From NCBI RefSeq assembly GCF_002775205.1, contig NC_036448.1, positions 4,366,572 through 4,430,571 on the forward strand: DNA of 64,000 nt, in the 5' to 3' direction. The position numbers were made by a program, and so were the translations under genes. Source of the DNA: Xiphophorus maculatus. Lineage: Eukaryota > Chordata > Actinopteri > Cyprinodontiformes > Poeciliidae. The first letter of the stretch is position 1. Each line of letters opens with the position of its first letter. Positions 1 through 12,900 of this stretch are shown here, piece after piece. Below the pieces are notes generated by a model. The model saw only the letters and a program-made list of their open reading frames with translations, was not told the origin of the DNA and made no database searches.

Positions 1-3000
1 CATTCTAACACACAAATATGCTTTGATCCGAGCTGTTCCATTGTAGCTCAGGCTCCATGATTAGTCTCAGCCTCCACTCAAATCAAGACTTTTGTATCTT
101 CTAACAAGTTTTCTCTCAAGATTCCTCTGCATCCTTCTTCGTATCAACTCTAACCAATTTCCCCATGCCGACTTTGAAGTGTTCTCATAAAATTGTATAG
201 GGTTGCATTAATATTCATGTGAAAAACATGGACAAGCACTGCAGTGAGGCCTCTTAACCGTTGTTTATTTCAAAGGCAAAGTGGCTCCATTAGTGTTGGA
301 AGCTCAAAGGGTTTTCTACAAGAACGTATTTTTATTAGACCTCTGCACTCTGTTGTTTACCATGACCTGACCAAAATGTTCAGCCTTTATCATTTAACTG
401 TGATTTTCTTTGCACAACCTCTGAGTCTTTCCCACAACACTACAGACGGGCAGAAATGTTCCTGGAATTAACAGCAGATTATAAATCTCACAAGAAGCTC
501 AGCAGTTTACTTCTAAACATCAACAAGCATTTCCCACTCTTTGTTTGTGTTGTAAATCAGATTGATGCGTCACAGGAACATGAAATGCGCAGAGACACTG
601 CAATGTATCTTAATGCTGATCGAATCCTGACCGCGCAGAAAGTGAGGATGTGACAGTTAAGGGGTTGGCCTTTGTCATGTTTGCAGTAAGTTATGATGTT
701 TCCGACTCTTCCAGGAAGCTGTGGGGAATCTGAAAACCTGGAGGGAATAAATTACATCCAAACAAATGTTTTCTCTCGCTCTCTCTCTCCATCCTCCCTA
801 TCTAGTAGATATTGCATCGGAATTCAGTTTGTCCCACGTAAATGGCGAAAAAGAAAAGAAAAAGCTAATCTGTTTTATAGAATAAAGTCAAATATTATAA
901 TTTTGTTGGCATCCATACATTATTTGACAAGACGCACAGCATAGAGTCAAGTTCCCCTTTTCGCTAAATTTAATAAGTGTGCAAAAAAATAAGGGTCCGT
1001 GGATCATGACAAGAATAATACAGTATACAAACGTTACATTTTTAGTAAGAAAAAATTATGCTATCCTGAAAATGTACCTTACAATAAAACATTAGATTTT
1101 CAAACAGATTCAATGAACCTATATGACTTTTTGTGTCCACCTCAGCAGCTATCTTTTGCCGAAAAATGTCACAATATTAAAATGCCAAAAGCGCTCTCAG
1201 GTTGCTGTATGAGTCCGAAATATTAATAAGAGACAGGCCAGCAGAATTTATGTTTGTGGTTCTAATTTTGAAGTAAGACAGGGAGAATTTCTTGAGGTGT
1301 CTGCTGTGTTGACCGTTCTGACTCATCTGCTAGCTTAGCCTGCCGACAACGCTCTGCGACATAAACACTGAATTAACCTCCAGCCTCGATTAATTGTGTC
1401 AGTGACACATTTTGAGTTTGTGGTAGAACGCTGAGACAGTGGAAAAGTGACAAACTAGACACAAACAGTTTAAAGAGTGGACGAATCTTAGGACTAGCTA
1501 ACAATGCAAAAGTTAGCATTTGTTTTGTAGCTTCCTATTAGGACATTTCATTTTAATTAAATCATTTCTGGACACTTAAGGACCGCATTTGATCATCTCT
1601 AGTTCAAAATACACACTGGAAATATTAAATAAAACACTGGGATGTAGGAAACCTTTGTTGTGTGAACTCTATATGGACTACAGCACTCTGTTTACTGAGT
1701 TTAATACTGCTAATTTCTAGAATGGCACAGCTCGTGGTGTTCAAGTAGCTCTGGTATTTTAGTTCCGATTTGTTCTTGTAGCAACTTTTGTTCACTTTTT
1801 TGGTTGAGGAGTTGAATGATAAATATTCCTCCTGGCTTTTGACGCTATGCAGCTGGAAGGATTTTTGTTTTTTCTCTTTTAAGTCTGGACAGTTGTTATG
1901 ATGCGCAATTGTGGCAACAGAGCATTGTTTTCCCAACTGGGAGCTGCTGATTACCATCTCAAAAGCTCAAATAATACCTGATTTGCAACGGCAAATCCCA
2001 GAGGAGTTGAAAAGGAGGCTTCGTGGATGTAGAGCGACTAGATGGAGGAAGTTCAAACCGTTTCTTCCATCAGTCACAAAGGTCGAGGGTCATATCCCCG
2101 ACTCTAACGTCTCTCTGCCTCGACTTTCTGTCCATAGAGCCAGACAGAGATTTTAATAAGGAGCGGCAAAAGCAAATGATGGAAACTGTTAGCATGTCAT
2201 AACGTATTTTTTTCTATAGTTAAAATTATAGATTTAATGGCTGCTCTCACAGGCTTAGTATAGCTCATTGTTTAAAGCTATGAGCTCTAAGAGAGTTTTG
2301 AAGGCCAATGGTCAGGTAGAAAATCTCTTCTTCCAGTCAGTTTCATGTTTATTCTCTGGATGTTCTTATGCGTGTGTATTCATCTGAGCTTGAGGTTTTG
2401 GTTCCTCTGATTCTCGTGTCCTCTGTCGCCCTTGTTTCCCGTATTGCATTTCAACACCTGCCCCGTATTCCCCATCAGCTGCCCCCGCGTCCATGTGTCA
2501 GTCCCCCTTCCCAGAATCTGAGCTCACTGGTTTTCACGGTGGTTTGTCGAATCCGCAGTCTACTGCTCATCCCATGGTTTCTGTTACCTTTGGACTTCTC
2601 GAGCTTTTTGTTCAGTTGTTCAAGGCGACTGAATACAGTATTGGATGTAAACTGTGTGGAAAGCGTACCGCAACTCATGACATTGATTCTACCACCTCCA
2701 CTTAGTTTTATTACAACAAATGTTGTTATCATATAGGACTCTTTTTATTTTTAGGGGTGAACTTTTTAGTGTGGATTTCTTACAAACAAACAAAAATGAA
2801 AAAAATCCATTATATTGTTGAAATATTTTCGATCACAGCTGTATTCATTGTCATACTTTTGTCTTTTACTTGTCTTATACTTTTGTTTTGTACTTGGTCC
2901 TCATTAAGTTGATTTTTAGGCCAAAAACAAAACTGTACCCAAAGATAATAACATTCACCTTTGGGGATTTTTAACAAACTTGCAGTTATAAACATCAGGG

Positions 3001-5100
3001 CTGTGAGTCTCTCCCACCTATTTTCTAAGAAGCCACAGGAAACGGTGACATACTGTCACACTGTTGTCATCCACAGCAACAATGACAAATGTGTGTTTGG
3101 CAACAACTTAGAGACTTCCTCATTCACAGCGCGTCGGAGATTGTTAGGTCAGCTCTGCTCTTATAGCTGCTCTGGAAAACCCGACAGGGTCACTGATTAC
3201 TGACCCGTGAAGAGCAACGATTGTCTCTTGTCAGTCAGCAAACGGTTGCCTTGCCAGGATAGAGATAGTAACAGAACACGTGAGAGCGGCTCGTTTGAGG
3301 TTTAGAAAGCTGAATGGTCAGATATGCATTCAAGAACGTGACACCAGCTTATTTTTGGCCTGACTTGGTTTTAAAAATTCTCATATATAAGAAACCTCCA
3401 GCACTGTTTTTTTATTGAATAAAAGCTAAGTTTATTACCACAGTCATTCACTGAGGTCATTGAAACTTGGCTTCCAAAGATCCTAGTGCAGTGTCCAACA
3501 TAGGGCGCCCCATCACACTGGACTGGGAATACTCTAATAATACTTGTTTCTTATTTTCCACATAGCATATCTAAAACATTTCATAGAAAATGCCGTTTGG
3601 GAAGCTGAAATTCCCAGGCCCAACGCTACTTACAACAGTATCGGCGTGTGTTTGCAAAGCAGCCAATCCTGGAACGCCTTTTCATTTCCTGGTCGCCAGC
3701 TGGCTCTACCCCCAAGAGCGGATATGAAGAAGACCATGGATGTTAGCTTCTGTGCTAATGTCAAGACGGTTTCTATCTTTATTTATTCATTTTGGTGTTT
3801 ATTCGACAGGCACAAATACAAAAACATCGATGAAAACAACACGACGCCAGCATCGCGCGCATACAGCCATAGCTAATTCTCAACACTCATCCCTAGAAAG
3901 ACGTTTAAGAGTTGGTTAAAATGAAAAGTCAAGATGAACAGTAAATACATCAAAATGATGAAAAAAGATATATAAACCTATGTGCTTAACCCTACTGAAT
4001 CACAAACAATTGCAATATTTAACAACAAGTACAGTTATGGTTCATCTTTAGCCAATTCTTAAGCCTTGAGATGGATGTTTTAATGTCAGTTGGTCTTAAA
4101 GTGAAGCGGTGATGAGCTCCAAAGCTTACAGCACCTAATAGTCTGTCTAAAGGCTGTCCTGGTGTTTTACAGTCATGACTGTGATGCTTCTGGCGACTCT
4201 ATTGCTGTTCTGTCTCTCGTGTGTGTAATGGCTCAGCTGACACGTGATTGACGCATTTATGAAACAGATCAAGAAAGCAAAAACGAATAAAGCTGTCAAA
4301 GCTCATTAGATTATATTTCTGAATAACGGTGCAGTGATGATAGCGGCTTGACTTTTTTATTCCACAGCCGGATTGGATAAAGAACCAATCCGTTTGGCTA
4401 CATTCGGAGAGGCCTGTGCTGGGGGGGAAAAAAAGTTGCATTGTTTTTGAGATTGTCTATTTATATTTATCAAATTTAGGTTGAGGATCGAGCACCAAAA
4501 GCAGGGTATTTAAATTCCGTAACAGTGATTTTGTTTTGGGGAGTTTTTTTTGTAAATGAATATCACATTTGTATTTTAAGTCACATTTTCTCATTGAAAA
4601 GCACGTGTTTTTGAACGATTCGCAACAAGTTCATTTTGGATGCGCCACTGTTGGATGTCCGCTGTACGTATTAATGCGTATAAAGGTATTTTTGGTGTGT
4701 GAGTGATTAAAATAGGCCGTTTTAAGAGCTTTAGGTAGGGGTTTTTAGTACTCGCAGTTTTCAACATCAATACCTGACAACCATGTCATCAGCTGTCGCC
4801 ATGAAGAATGATGGAAGAGCTTAAAAGTGATTTGTGAAGCTGCAGGAACTGGACGAACCGTTCCTTCAGGTTGTATAGTTCATGAAACGAACATGTTCTG
4901 AAGGACACGATGAAGTATTCCTGTTTCCTTTAAGATGGACCCCAGGGTACAGTTTGTGCCTGACAAACAGAGGTTATAAGAATGGAAGTGTTTGTGTGTT
5001 TTTCAGAGGGCTGGATGAAAAATGGTGTGTGTGGGGGGGATTGGGCCAGTGTTTCCGATGCAGCCAGAATTCACTCAGTAGCATCACTCTAATTATGTTC
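1..5100. other. Gene-free upstream region
   Basis: I see no exon, RNA gene or recognisable protein-coding remnant here. The sequence is AT-rich, open frames are short and none resembles a known protein, and there is no clear transposon terminus. If human synteny holds, the next gene upstream of nos1ap lies outside the window. Confidence 0.5.
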
Positions 5101-5111
5101 TCAATGAAATA

Positions 5112-5150
5112 GGAAGAAAAAGAAGAAGAAGAAGAAGAAGAAGAAGAAAA
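5112..5150. repeat. (GAA)n simple repeat
   Basis: Short run of AAG/GAA triplets, about nine clean units with A-rich edges. Ordinary microsatellite. Confidence 0.9.
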
Positions 5151-5200
5151 GATAAAGTGTGTGGAAAATACAATGACGCTTCTACAGCTGATGTGGAAGA

Positions 5201-5220
5201 GCACTGGCGCCATCTGCTGG
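5201..5220 (-). promoter_or_regulatory. CTCF-like motif
   Basis: The minus strand reads CCAGCAGATGGCGCCAGTGC. The first 14 bases fit every position of the published vertebrate CTCF core CCASYAGRKGGCRS. It sits in gene-free DNA 4.6 kb upstream of the nos1ap start codon. Occupancy is an inference. Confidence 0.45.
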
Positions 5221-6039
5221 AGAAATGTTTCTACATGAAATAAATTTTGTTCTCCAAAACTCCAACTGCTGGAAGCGTTTTTCATCGGATGAGACGAAAC
5301 TGCCTTTGTTTATTTTTGTATTGATCAACTCATATTTATCAGTTTCTCTCACCAGCATTTCAACGCCTCTTTTAATATCGGTTGTCGAAACTTTAACAGC
5401 AGAACATAAATATGTTTAGTACAAGAATAAATCTCTCTAAATCTAATGCTCAGCCGATTATTTTTCTTGACTCATTTTTCAAAGGCGATATCAAGCAAAC
5501 TGCAGCTGCAAAGCTTTGGAAAACTACTGAGCTGCAAATACAGAGAACAGCTCTGTAACTTTCCAACTTTGAACTCATCAATGCAGTCTGCTGCTTTGAA
5601 AATACACATTTTAGTGGCTTTGAAGAAAACAAAAAATCAATCATCATTTGTTTTATACTTCAAGCAAAGATTGTGGCTCAAACAGAGTGCAAATGCACCA
5701 AAATTAGAATATAGTAAACAGCAGAAATATGTTCAAGGTCTGGAATAACGAAGATTTATAACACAGTCAGCTTGAAGGTGTATGTAATAGTTGCAAAATT
5801 GTTCTTTTGTAAATCCAAGAACTGAACAGTAAAAAAGAAAAAAAAGAAAAAAGAGAGATGTTGGATGGCGATAAATGAAATGACATTTCTCCAAAAACAG
5901 GATGGACAGGAAATCACGTAAGCCATTAGCCCTAAAACTGAGCAAACTGAAATTACGACAATAAATTCGCTTAATATAAACACGCTAATTTAAAGAAAAA
6001 TACTCACGTTTTTCGATATAAAACAAATAAAACATCTGC

Positions 6040-6540
6040 GCTAGAATGAGGCGGTTTTCCAGCCATATCACCGCAGGTGCATTTCGCAAAACACTTTTTT
6101 CGCATCACAGGAGTCACGTGATCAACAGCCGGACGTTACTACTGGCGAAAAGGACAAGATGACAGGAAGTAGTTGGAAAATGATGATTTGTTTTTTTTTG
6201 TTTGTTTTTTTTTTTTTAAAGTATTGAATAGCCTCTTCTGTAAATTTCCCCAAAATGCCGCCTATGTAGCCGCTCCCATAAGGGGCTTGTAGTTCCAGCG
6301 CCTGAATGAGACGCCGACGTCTCTGACGGCTGGTAGCTGATGAGAGCTAGCGCCGTGGCGGAATTATGAAAACTTATGCGGCTGTTTACATCGTCACTGC
6401 CGTGAGTTTTAATGGCTTCTCATCAACAGGTGAACGAGCTTATTCACCCGCGATATCAATTTATTTTCTTATTTAAAGAAAACACCGGAAATGGTTTTCC
6501 GACATCAGCAGTAGACAAAGATTTGCAATGGAAACGCAGC
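6040..6540 (+). mobile_element. Family A non-autonomous transposon, copy 1
   Basis: It shares a core with copies near 13489, 22794, 34570 and 40342: a stretch like GGAAGTAGTTG following a tract like ACTGGCG, then a segment like CGAGCTTATTCA, ending in ATGGAAACGCAGC. The other copies show the inverse end GCTGYGTTTCCAT, so the family has short terminal inverted repeats and looks like a MITE. This copy carries about 180 extra bases (about 6225-6410), CpG-rich and absent from the others. The left edge is uncertain. Confidence 0.6.
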
Positions 6541-6620
6541 TATAGAGAAGTTCAGGGTAAAGTTGCTGAGCTGAAGCTGTTCAAAGAGGAATAATGTGTC
6601 CCCGCTGGTCTGGGACGCCT

Positions 6621-6695
6621 CAGAACCTCCCAGAACCTTCCAGAATTTTCCAGAACCTCCCAGAATTTTCCAGAACCTCCCAGAACCTTCCAGAA
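6621..6695. repeat. 10-bp minisatellite forming an extended heat shock element
   Basis: Seven near-identical 10-mers (types CAGAACCTCC, CAGAACCTTC, CAGAATTTTC) run head to tail and end in CAGAAGG. Read in 5-bp steps, the array is the HSF-binding pattern nGAAn-nTTCn repeated: eight GAA blocks alternate with four exact TTC blocks and three TCC variants, all in phase. HSF binding is inferred from the motif only. The array directly follows the family A copy and lies 3.1 kb upstream of the nos1ap start codon. Confidence 0.7.
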
Positions 6696-6979
6696 GGAAA
6701 GCTTTGCTAAGGTAAAGGATTCCTGTAAGGATTTTATAATGTCTTTTTTTTTTTTTAACTGACATATCAATAGCAATGATACTATTTTATATAAAAACGT
6801 TAGTATGGTAAACTTAAATATTTTGTCTCTATGTCTTAAGCTATTCCACAAGCAGCTACTATGTCTGACTATGTTTTATGATACATTGATGTTTGGACTC
6901 TTGCTTTCATCTATGTCTGTGTTTTGATCATTTCTTAATCATTTATTTCCTTATGTGTTTGCCGTCCTAATTTATCCCT

Positions 6980-7200
6980 CACTGAAAAAATTAAACAGGT
7001 GATTCAACTTTTTAAAAACTTGTCAATTTGTTACAAGCGACCAAAGTAAGTTTATCCAACTTAATTTGGATAAAATGAATAAACGTAACTATTCAAGTTT
7101 TATGTGTTAAACAAACGTAAATAAATTACGTTTGACAAGCTTAATTCAATTACATGTAACAAATTAACTTATTTATTTCAAGTTGGAGCTCCATTCTCTT
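6980..7200. repeat. AT-rich dispersed-repeat-like segment
   Basis: Several AACTTG/CAAGTT and ACGTTT/AAACGT words occur in both orientations, for example AACTTTTTAAAAACTTGTC near the left and TTTCAAGTTGGAG near the right. This resembles a small decayed inverted-repeat transposon. Ends are not defined. Confidence 0.3.
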
Positions 7201-7615
7201 TATTCAATGCTTGTGTCGCTTCACTTATAGTCTCGTTATTTACATTTTAGTTTTGTTTCTTTAGACTAGTGTTTGTTTCTGTTTAAGGTTTTATCAGGTA
7301 CAGGTTTCTTTTTCCGTTTTCATTCTCATTACTGTGCTTGTTTTTAACCTGGTCTTTCCATTCTGCAACCCTACCCAGCTGTTAATCATTACTTCATCTC
7401 CCCATACCTGCTCCCTTCCCCCAGCTGTATCCACTTACCTGTCATTAGTTCTTCTGGTTCCTTTATCATTTGCACTCTCTCCTCAGAAAAGCATTAATCT
7501 GGTTTTCTTACCCGTTAGAGCTACGAAGGCAGATTCCTAACAGAGCTGTTGTAAGGAGCCAGGATCAACGGCAATATTCCATTGAAATATTAAAAGTATT
7601 TTAATATATATAAAA

Positions 7616-7618
<3 letters not shown>

Positions 7619-7709
<91 letters not shown>
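7619..7709. repeat. (AT)n microsatellite
   Basis: About 45 uninterrupted AT dinucleotides. It is flanked by A/T-rich sequence with TTTTAATA on the left and ATTAAAAG on the right. Confidence 0.97.
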
Positions 7710-7713
<4 letters not shown>

Positions 7714-8330
7714 GGCTTTAGCAAAGTGTTATATTCCACTTAGACACTAAGACACTGCCTCCATTATGACACAAAAAATAAATTTTTGCAATACAATGAA
7801 AAGGAGCCGACCTCCAGGAAGTTTTAAAAGAACTGTAGAGGACCAACGATGGAACCCTGTTGAGCCTCATCAATGATTGGAAAATATCCATAAACTGTAT
7901 AGAAAAGCTCTCATTTGTCAAATAGTATTAGTTCTACTTGTAGTTTTAGTTTCTTCATATTTTGGTTCATTTTTAGGTGCAAAAATGAACCAAATTATGT
8001 ACCAAAAAGGTCAACGTACTGTACTCTGAAGATTAAATCCAACTGACTCCGGCGTACTCTTAACTTTTGCAGACGAGTGCCGTAATTTGCCGACAGCTGA
8101 CATAAAGTTTTTGAAGAAAGCTAGGAAAAAAGGTCAAGAAATAAATTCATAAGTTATAGTTTTCTCCCATCAATTATCATTTTTATTTATTTTAGTTAAC
8201 AAAAATTGTTTTCTCAATTTCAGTTTTTGTTACTTTGTTTTAAGTTAACCAAGATGACCTTGCTGGGATAACAATAATAACTCTAGTTTTGGAGATGGTC
8301 TGTATCATTTATAACTCTAAACCAGCCTTT

Positions 8331-8560
8331 CTTTTATTAATAATAATAATAATAATAATTCATTTTATTTGTAGGCGCCGTTCCTGACACTGAAGGTCAC
8401 CTTACATAACTTAACATAAAAACAAACACAAAATTGAAATACATAGTAAAGATTAAGTACAAGATTTAAAAAGAAATTGCACTCAAAGACTGTGAGCTAC
8501 TTGAAACAGATGGGTTTTGAGTTTGGACTCTTTTATCACATCACATTAAGAGATTCACCT
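8331..8560 (-). mobile_element. LINE-tail-like repeat fragment
   Basis: An ATT/AAT triplet run followed by TTCATTTTATTTGTAGGCGC and an internal CACCTTACATAAC-type segment. The layout matches the fragments at 13838 and 46450, where TTTTATTTG(C/T) precedes an amphipathic-looking unique segment. I read these as reverse-strand LINE 3' ends; the family is not certain. Confidence 0.35.
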
Positions 8561-9099
8561 ATATGTCATTGCTCATATTAGTGCATAACAATCACATGAG
8601 TTGCAAATAATCAAACATCGACGACTTGGGACAACATGGATAGTGAGTTCCTTTAAATCAAGGCTAAAACCCCCAGCTGTTTAGAGTTGTTTTTGAACGT
8701 TAATACATGGAATATTGAGCAACATACCTTATGATTTTAATGATGGCGGCACTCCACAAAATGTAATGTTTGTTACTGGTATGATGTTTATAGGACTTCC
8801 TATTTGTGTGTTTTTATGATATAAAACACTTTCAACTTCTTTACCTTCCCTAAACAATGACCTGAATAATTTTTTGATAAATGATTTACAGATTTATATA
8901 TATATATACTTTTTCCCCAAATCAACACCAGTAATAATAATAATAATGACAAATCACCACCTTTTTACTAGCAAATAAAAAAGTAGTGATTAATAATTTA
9001 TTATTATTGTTATTATTGTTATTATTATTATTTCTGGACAAAATCAGTTTTTCCACAGGAAAAAAAGACTTAAGTCGTTGTTTTTGGAAAGTGACAATA

Positions 9100-9801
9100 T
9101 GGAGTCGTAGTTGGAAAGCCTCCATGCAAACTCGAACCGACCCGGTTCTGCGGAACGGGCCCCGGTTCAGGACCCTCGGGGGCTCGTGGAGTTCCGTTCA
9201 TTTGTTCCCTGAAATGCCACTAGATGTCACACAAACAAGCCGTGAGCTGCGGCTGGCCGTGAAAGGGAAACCCTCCTTCCGTCTCATCTAAACCCCGAAC
9301 CGCTCCGGTCGTAGTTCTGAAATGTGATCGCGTCCAAAACTGGGCCGACGTTTTTTGTTTGTTTGTTTGCTTTTTTTTTTTTTTTTTTCAATTCCCACCT
9401 ACTACAAGGAGTAAAAAAAAAAAAAATTAAAAAATCATTTGTTGATAACCCTTGCGTCATCGGCTCGACCGGCGGGCAGCGGCGGAGACCACTGCGTCTC
9501 TGTCGTGCGTCAGAGCAACACCGGACTAAAAACGAAAAAAGAAAAAAAAAACGGGTCAATAAGTGCACTCACCGAACCGGCGATTAGGGCATTAATTGAG
9601 CTCCCGCAGCCAATCAATCGGTCGCAACCCGCGCGTGGACCCCCTCCGTCCCCCTCCACCTCCACCTCCACCACCACCGGAGTGACGCGTCTCGCGGATG
9701 AGAGAGTGTGAGGCGGCGGCGGTGTTCGGCGGGGAGGAGAGGAGAGGAGATGCGCATATCTGCAGGTTCTCTAGCGCGGTCGTAAAACGAGATCCGGAGC
9801 C
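9100..9801 (+). promoter_or_regulatory. nos1ap: CpG-rich nos1ap promoter and 5' UTR
   Basis: CpG content rises sharply relative to the flanks from about 9130 up to the start codon. There is no obvious TATA box. A TGCGCAT motif (9751-9757), similar to an NRF1 half site, lies 45 bp before the ATG. The transcription start cannot be fixed from sequence. Two upstream ATGs (9698, 9750) are described separately. Confidence 0.6.
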
Positions 9802-9814
9802 ATGCCCGGAGTGA
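9698..9814 (+). other. Upstream ORF overlapping the nos1ap start
   Basis: ATG at 9698 opens a 38-codon frame that ends at TGA 9812-9814, past the main ATG at 9802 and out of frame with it. It matters only if the 5' UTR extends this far upstream. If so, it would lower translation from the main start. Confidence 0.4.
9750..9785 (+). other. Short upstream ORF before nos1ap
   Basis: ATG at 9750 is followed by ten more codons and TAA at 9783-9785, only 16 bases before the main start codon. The peptide would be [11 protein letters not shown]. It is a candidate translational control element, given that the 5' UTR includes it. Confidence 0.4.
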
Positions 9815-9906
9815 CCAAGTACAATTTAGTGGATGACGCGCTCGATCTGAGGGTCCCCATGCACAACGAGGAGGTGTTTAATCATGGGGTCTGCTTCGAG
9901 GCAAAG
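9802..9906 (+). CDS. nos1ap: nos1ap coding exon 1
   Basis: Residues 1-35. The start is chosen because [12 protein letters not shown] lines up with the N terminus of vertebrate Nos1ap. Donor AAG|GTAGGG, phase 0. Confidence 0.95.
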
Positions 9907-12900
9907 GTAGGGACCCTCTGAAACAGAGAGGGATGTTTTTTTTTTTAAAGGATTTAAGCTCTGAGGATGATCTGACAGATATGGCTGTTGTCACTTCTTC
10001 GTGTCCATCACTTTATTTTCTTGTTGATACGTTTATTGCAATCCAGACCTTATTTTAACCAGGTTTGATCATCTCTCCACTAACTGGATAATATTGATCC
10101 ACTTTAAGATTGAAGATAGATTTATTGTTTCTGATACACTAAATGCAACACATTCTGTTTTCTGGAGTTTTTGCTCCCATTTTTTTGTGAGTTTTACTTG
10201 TTTCGTGGCGATGTTGCTGCTTCAGCTGCCCTTTTTTTATGCATATAAAAATGAAATTTGTTTAAAGCAGCTCTTTAAATTTCATTGCATGTCGTAGACT
10301 ATTGTCACCTTCCTAAGATAATGGCATAAGTCTTTTTTTGTTGTTGTTGCCAAAAGGGATTTTTTAGGGGGCAAAAAAAATCAACGCCTCATGTTCTGCC
10401 AGAAGATGATTTAGGCTAAATAAATAAATAGAAAATAAAAAATCATGTTGGCAAAAAATGTCTTGGGCCATTATGTTTTAGGAAGATGACAATATTAAGT
10501 TTGACATATTTAAAATGAGCCAACAGTGTCACCTACAGTTCCAGAAGTTTACATAACCTCAACGGCATAAGTGACTCGTGACTCCAGAGTGGAACGATAT
10601 CACAACATTTAATAACCAGACCGAGGTCTGAAGTTAATGAACCTTTTCTCTAATCTACGGAGTGCTGGAGGTTTCTTCGGGGGGCAGGTGGGGTCCATAC
10701 GAGCGGAAAATCATAATGATCATAATTAACAGAAATAAAGGCCTGAGAACATCAGTCTGCGCCTAATTAGGTAATTGCTTAAGTTCGTCAAGTTCAGGGG
10801 AAGCCACACACTTGGAGCTGCCGTCGACATGATTTTAGCATAATTCTGGGTTACAAATATGAGTTCTTGTAAGAATTTCAATGGATTGGTTTACTGTAAA
10901 CCTGGCTTCTGAGAGCAGTCTGTGTATTTTCAGTAACTTTACGGTCGTTGTAGAAAATTAATGGCAGCTTGTAGGGGCGCGCCGATTAACTCAGTCCTCA
11001 TATCTTTCATTTTGGATGATGTTCTGATACTTGCAAAAAAAAAAAAAACAATTTTGTTTGGCCCCTGAAGTCAAAAAAGGTTAAAAATTTGGCCAACAAA
11101 CCTGAAAACAATTGTTGACCCCAAAATTGTTGAAATTGTTTTTTGTTTTTTTGTGTGTGTTTCACCTTTTGTGTTTGGACACCACTGATCCAACGGTGTG
11201 ACTGAATTCTGCAGCTCCCCAAATGAACAATCCAAACGGCTTCTGGAGAAATGTTTAGTGATCAGACGAGTAAACGTTAATTAGACTGTGAGCTGGAGGA
11301 ATGAAGGTACGAATCTTTAACCCCCAAAACACTGTACCAACTGTTGAGCATGGTGGTGACAGCATCATGCTGAGGGTCTGTGTCGTTTGAATTGCGTAAA
11401 TTGGATGGCATAATTAACTCCAAATTCTTCAGCTTCTTGCCAAATCGACAGCAGGGCGGATGATGTTTTGGCAGGGCTGAGTAAATCCAACGGGAGTAAT
11501 CACAATCATAAATCAGAGCTGGATTTGGATTGGGTCATGTTTTGGGAAGGGGCCAGACCACAACGCAATTCTGAATTTGTAGCCTGTTTGAAAGTCAAAT
11601 CTGTCAGGAAATCTTTCTATCCTTCTGTTCAAATATCCAGAATTACACCAGAAGCTTCATGATGGCAGTAAAAGGCATAAGCTTACTAAAGACCATTCAA
11701 CCAAATGGTAAATGTATCTTTACAGTCGAGGTTGTATAAAAAGATTGTGGTGTGCTTTAAACTCTAATTTGCGCAACTAATAATTGCTTTGAAATTTCAT
11801 TGAAGACTTTTACTATCCAATCATACCAGCTCCAAAAAGGAAAGCTGAAACAATAAACCAAAACTGTTATTCCTGATGCTGATGAGTGAATGTAAACTTT
11901 TGACCTGGACAACAAATTCAGGCTGTCTTCCCTTCCCTTCTGGGAAAGGACGATTATTACATGAAAATTAGTTTGAAATAGGGCTGTACCTATTATTTTA
12001 GTGATTGATTAATTGATTATTCTGACAATTAATCGATTAATCGGATTTTTTTTTTTTTTTTTACCACATCCTATGGATTTTCCATCTGAGCACTTAACGA
12101 TTTTTTCTAAAACTTTTGAATACTGTTTTAGTAAAAAAAAAATGCAAATAAACAAATAAAATCCTTTTCTAAATTAAAACATAAACATTTTATTGCCTAA
12201 ACTGCATTATCATGGCATTCATTTGTGAATTTGAACCAGTTGAATGTATTTTTAAAGAAATGCCACTTGGGAGGTTTTGAATAAAACATATTTACAAAAA
12301 AAGGTTTTTGACATCCAAAATGTATATAGATTTATTTTTTTTATTTTTACAGTTTTGACATAGTCACTGCTCTGAATCTGTTGTGGGTTTTTCCAACAAA
12401 TTACATTTTTTTTGACTCTGTATTCTTCAGCTAACAACTAATCGATTACTCGGTTAGTTGACATTTACTTCAATATTGGATCGAACCAATTAATTGTTTC
12501 AAGCCTAGTGTGAGATGAACCTAACCGACTCAAACAACCTGCCGAAACCCAAAGCAATCCTTTGAACTCTTGTCTTGCAGTACATCGGCAGCTTGGAGGT
12601 GGGTCGCCCCGGCAGCCGGATGGAGATAGTCGCCGCGATGAGGCGAATCAGAGTAAGAACATGTGACTTCATTGAAACAGACGCTATATTTAAACCTGGC
12701 GACAATAGCCCCTCTGAATCTTTAACAAATTGTCAGTCACTCATGCTGTCGCACCGAACGCATCTCCATCCTGTCTGTCTTTGGAAGCGACCGCGCCACG
12801 TCGTCTTCACCCTCAGATCGCCCCTCCTCCTCCTGTCGGCGCATGGCACACACCGGTCAGGTTCGGCGCCTTGTCACTAGCAGTTTCAATCCTGCTATGA

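Larger units (their letters stand above)
9907..12580 (+). other. nos1ap intron 1
   Basis: No exon seen inside. It holds a foldback element (10300-10494), a homeobox-site-rich candidate conserved segment (10640-10860) and a dispersed element (11979-12507). Confidence 0.8.
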
